Below, in pieces: positions 13,901 to 16,900 of a stretch of DNA of 19,683 bases. Position 1 is the first letter of the stretch, and the number at the start of each line of letters is the position of its first letter. The position numbers were made by a program, and so were the translations under genes. This stretch comes from Caldisericota bacterium (lineage in GTDB: Bacteria > CG03 > B21-G15): positions 1 to 19,683 of the forward strand of contig QMOP01000005.1 of NCBI GenBank assembly GCA_003650255.1. The letters run 5' to 3'. The notes beneath the pieces were generated by a model, which made no database searches, was not told the origin of the DNA, and saw only the letters and a program-made list of their open reading frames with translations.

Positions 13901-16900
13901 CTGTTATACCTGTTCCTGAAAATTGAACATCTGCACCATAAACAAAATTACTCCCTGTAACAAACACCTGAATATCTGTGGCTCCCTGTCCTGCATTATT
14001 GGGATTTGTTGCTGAAACTACAGGAGAAGGATTTACAGTAAAAGCATTACTTAAAGTATTCTTCCCTCCATCAGGATTTACCACTGTAACATCATAAGCA
14101 ACTCCAGAAACGACTTCAGTGGAGATGGTAACAAAAATTCTTAATTGAGTATCAGTCATATATTCAACTGAATTAACATTTATTCCTGGAGTTGAGAAAT
14201 ATACATTTAATCCAGGAGCATTTACAAAGTTGCTTCCATTTATCAATATTTCCATATTTTCTGCTCCCTGTCCTCCTTCATCAGGATTCAATCCTGAAAT
14301 TCCTGGTTTTGGATTTATTGTAAATATATCATCTCCTGTGCCTTGTCCTGCATCCTCATTAATTACTGTTATATCACAAGCACCTGTCGCAGCTGTAGGA
14401 GAGATTGAGATGTTTACTGTTAATGAAGACACACCATGGCGATAAACACTATTTACAGTAATCCCTGCATTAGAAAATTCAACAGTACAGTTTTCTCTAA
14501 AATTGTTTCCTTGAATCAAAATATCCTGATTTTCTGCTCCCTGACCTCTACTATCTGGAGTAGCATTTGTCACAACTGGATTTCCAGCAACAGTAAAGAC
14601 ATTGTATGCTGTATCCCAACCATAATCAGGATTTGTTACTGTAACATTTCTTGTTGTTAGTGCTGCATCTGTAGAAATATCAATGTTTGCAACTATTGTT
14701 GTTGAATCTGTAAAATTTACAAAATTTACAGTTATTCCACCACCGGAAAATTCAACTTGAGGTGTTGCAACAAAGTACTGACCTGTGATTGTAATATCCT
14801 GACTTTGTGCTCCTGCTCCTCTTGTATTTGGAGTACATGGAGATGCATCTAAAACTGGTTTATGGTTTATTGTTAATGCATTATTTAAAGTATCACTTCC
14901 ATAGTCAGGATTTGTTAGAGTACAACTTCTTGTTCCTGTTGATGCAGTAGCATCAACACTTAAATTTACAACGACTGTCAATGCATCAACAAAATTGACT
15001 GAATTTATAAAGATACCTTCTGAAGGAGAAAAAGAAACAGAACATCCATTTTGAAAATTACTTCCATTTATAGTTACATCAATATTGCTTGCTCCTTGGC
15101 CTAAAGCATTGGGAGAAAGATTCAAAATATTTGGACGGGGACTCACTGTAAACAATGTCGTTGCTGAAGTTGTCCTTCCTCCATCCTGATTTGTCACTGT
15201 TATATATCTACCTCCTGCTGGAGCTGTGGATAAAATTGTGACATTTACAGTTAAAGAGGTGGGATCATTATAAGTTACATTGTTTATAATGATTGTTGTA
15301 TCTTCTGGAGAGCCGGTTGAATCCTGAGAGAAAGAGACAGTTGAACCATTCTGGAATCCATCACCAGAGATATTTATATTTACATTTGATGCTCCCTGTC
15401 CTACTTTATTTGGAGAACATGAATTGATTACTGGTTTTAGAGTAATCTGGAAACAGTTTTCTTTTGTATATCTTCCTTTGTCTGGATTTATTACTGTGAT
15501 TGAACGAAGCGTCGTTGTTGATGCTGTTGCTTCTACATTTATTTTAAATTTTAGTTGAGTTTTATCGCCTGATACATAGGTTACTGTTGTTACTGTTACT
15601 CCACCTCCTGATATTGTTATATCTGATGCCTGAATATTTGGGTCAAAATTTGCTCCTGTTAATGTTATTTCCCAACCCTGCGCTCCCTGCCCTACTTTAT
15701 CTGGGGAAACAATGTTTATTATCGGTTTTGGATTTACTGTAAATACCCCATATCCTGTATGTTTACCTGCATCCGGGTTATATACTGTTATATTTCTTGC
15801 TCCTGTTCCTGCATCAGGATCAATATCAATTTGAGCTTGAATTTGAGTTGTGGAAATAAAAGAAGTCCAATCAACTGTAATTCCTGCACCAAAATCAGCA
15901 ATACAGCCACTCTGAAAATCAAGTCCTGTTATTGTTACAACCTGGTCAACTGCTCCCTGACCTAAATTGTTTGGAATTGTGCCTAATACTGTTGGAGATT
16001 TATTTACTGTAAAAACACCTGAAAATGTAGATATTCCTTTATCTGGATTTTCTACTATTAAATCGCATGGTCCTGTTGCTGCATAAGAGGAGATTGAAAT
16101 CTGAATTTTTATTGAATCCATTGCTTGATAGGAAGTAGAGGATACTGTTATATCTGGATTTGAAAACCAGGCATTACAACCGTATTGGAAATAATTACCC
16201 AAAACATTTATCCACTCATTTACACATCCCTGACCACGATTATCTGGAGACATAGAGGTAAAAGATGGTCGGTTTGTTATATTTAAAACTGTATTTGCAC
16301 TGACTTTGTTTCCTTCATCTGGATTTACAATTTTCATATATCTTCCTCCTGTTGGAGCATTTGGGTCAATAGTTATGTTTATATTTAAACTACTGGGACT
16401 ATTGAATGTTACATTGTTTATTGTTATTGTTGTATCTACTGGAGAACCTGATGGGTCTTGAGAAAACTGAACCTGACAGCCATTCTGGAAATAGTTTCCA
16501 CTTACAACAATTGTCTGATTGCTTGCTCCCTGTCCTCTTACATTTGGGGAGAGAGAGGAGACTTCTGGTGCTGTGCTTACTGTAATAACATCATGAGTAA
16601 CATAAGTTCCTGCATCAGGATTTGTTGCCCTTATTGCTCTTAAACCAGTTGCTGCTCCTAAGGAGATATCAACATTTACAGTTATTGTTGAGGGTATTGA
16701 AGAATAGTCATAGCTGTTTATTGTGAAGCCACCACCGATAAATTCTAAAGTACAGCCATTCTGGAAATTCGAACCTCTAACTGGAATATTTTGATTTGTT
16801 GCTCCCTGTCCTCTCACATCATAAGGGGAAGGAATAAAAAATACTTTAGGAGCAGGAGTAACTTCAAAAGCACTTAAAAGCGTATCATAACCAAAATCCT

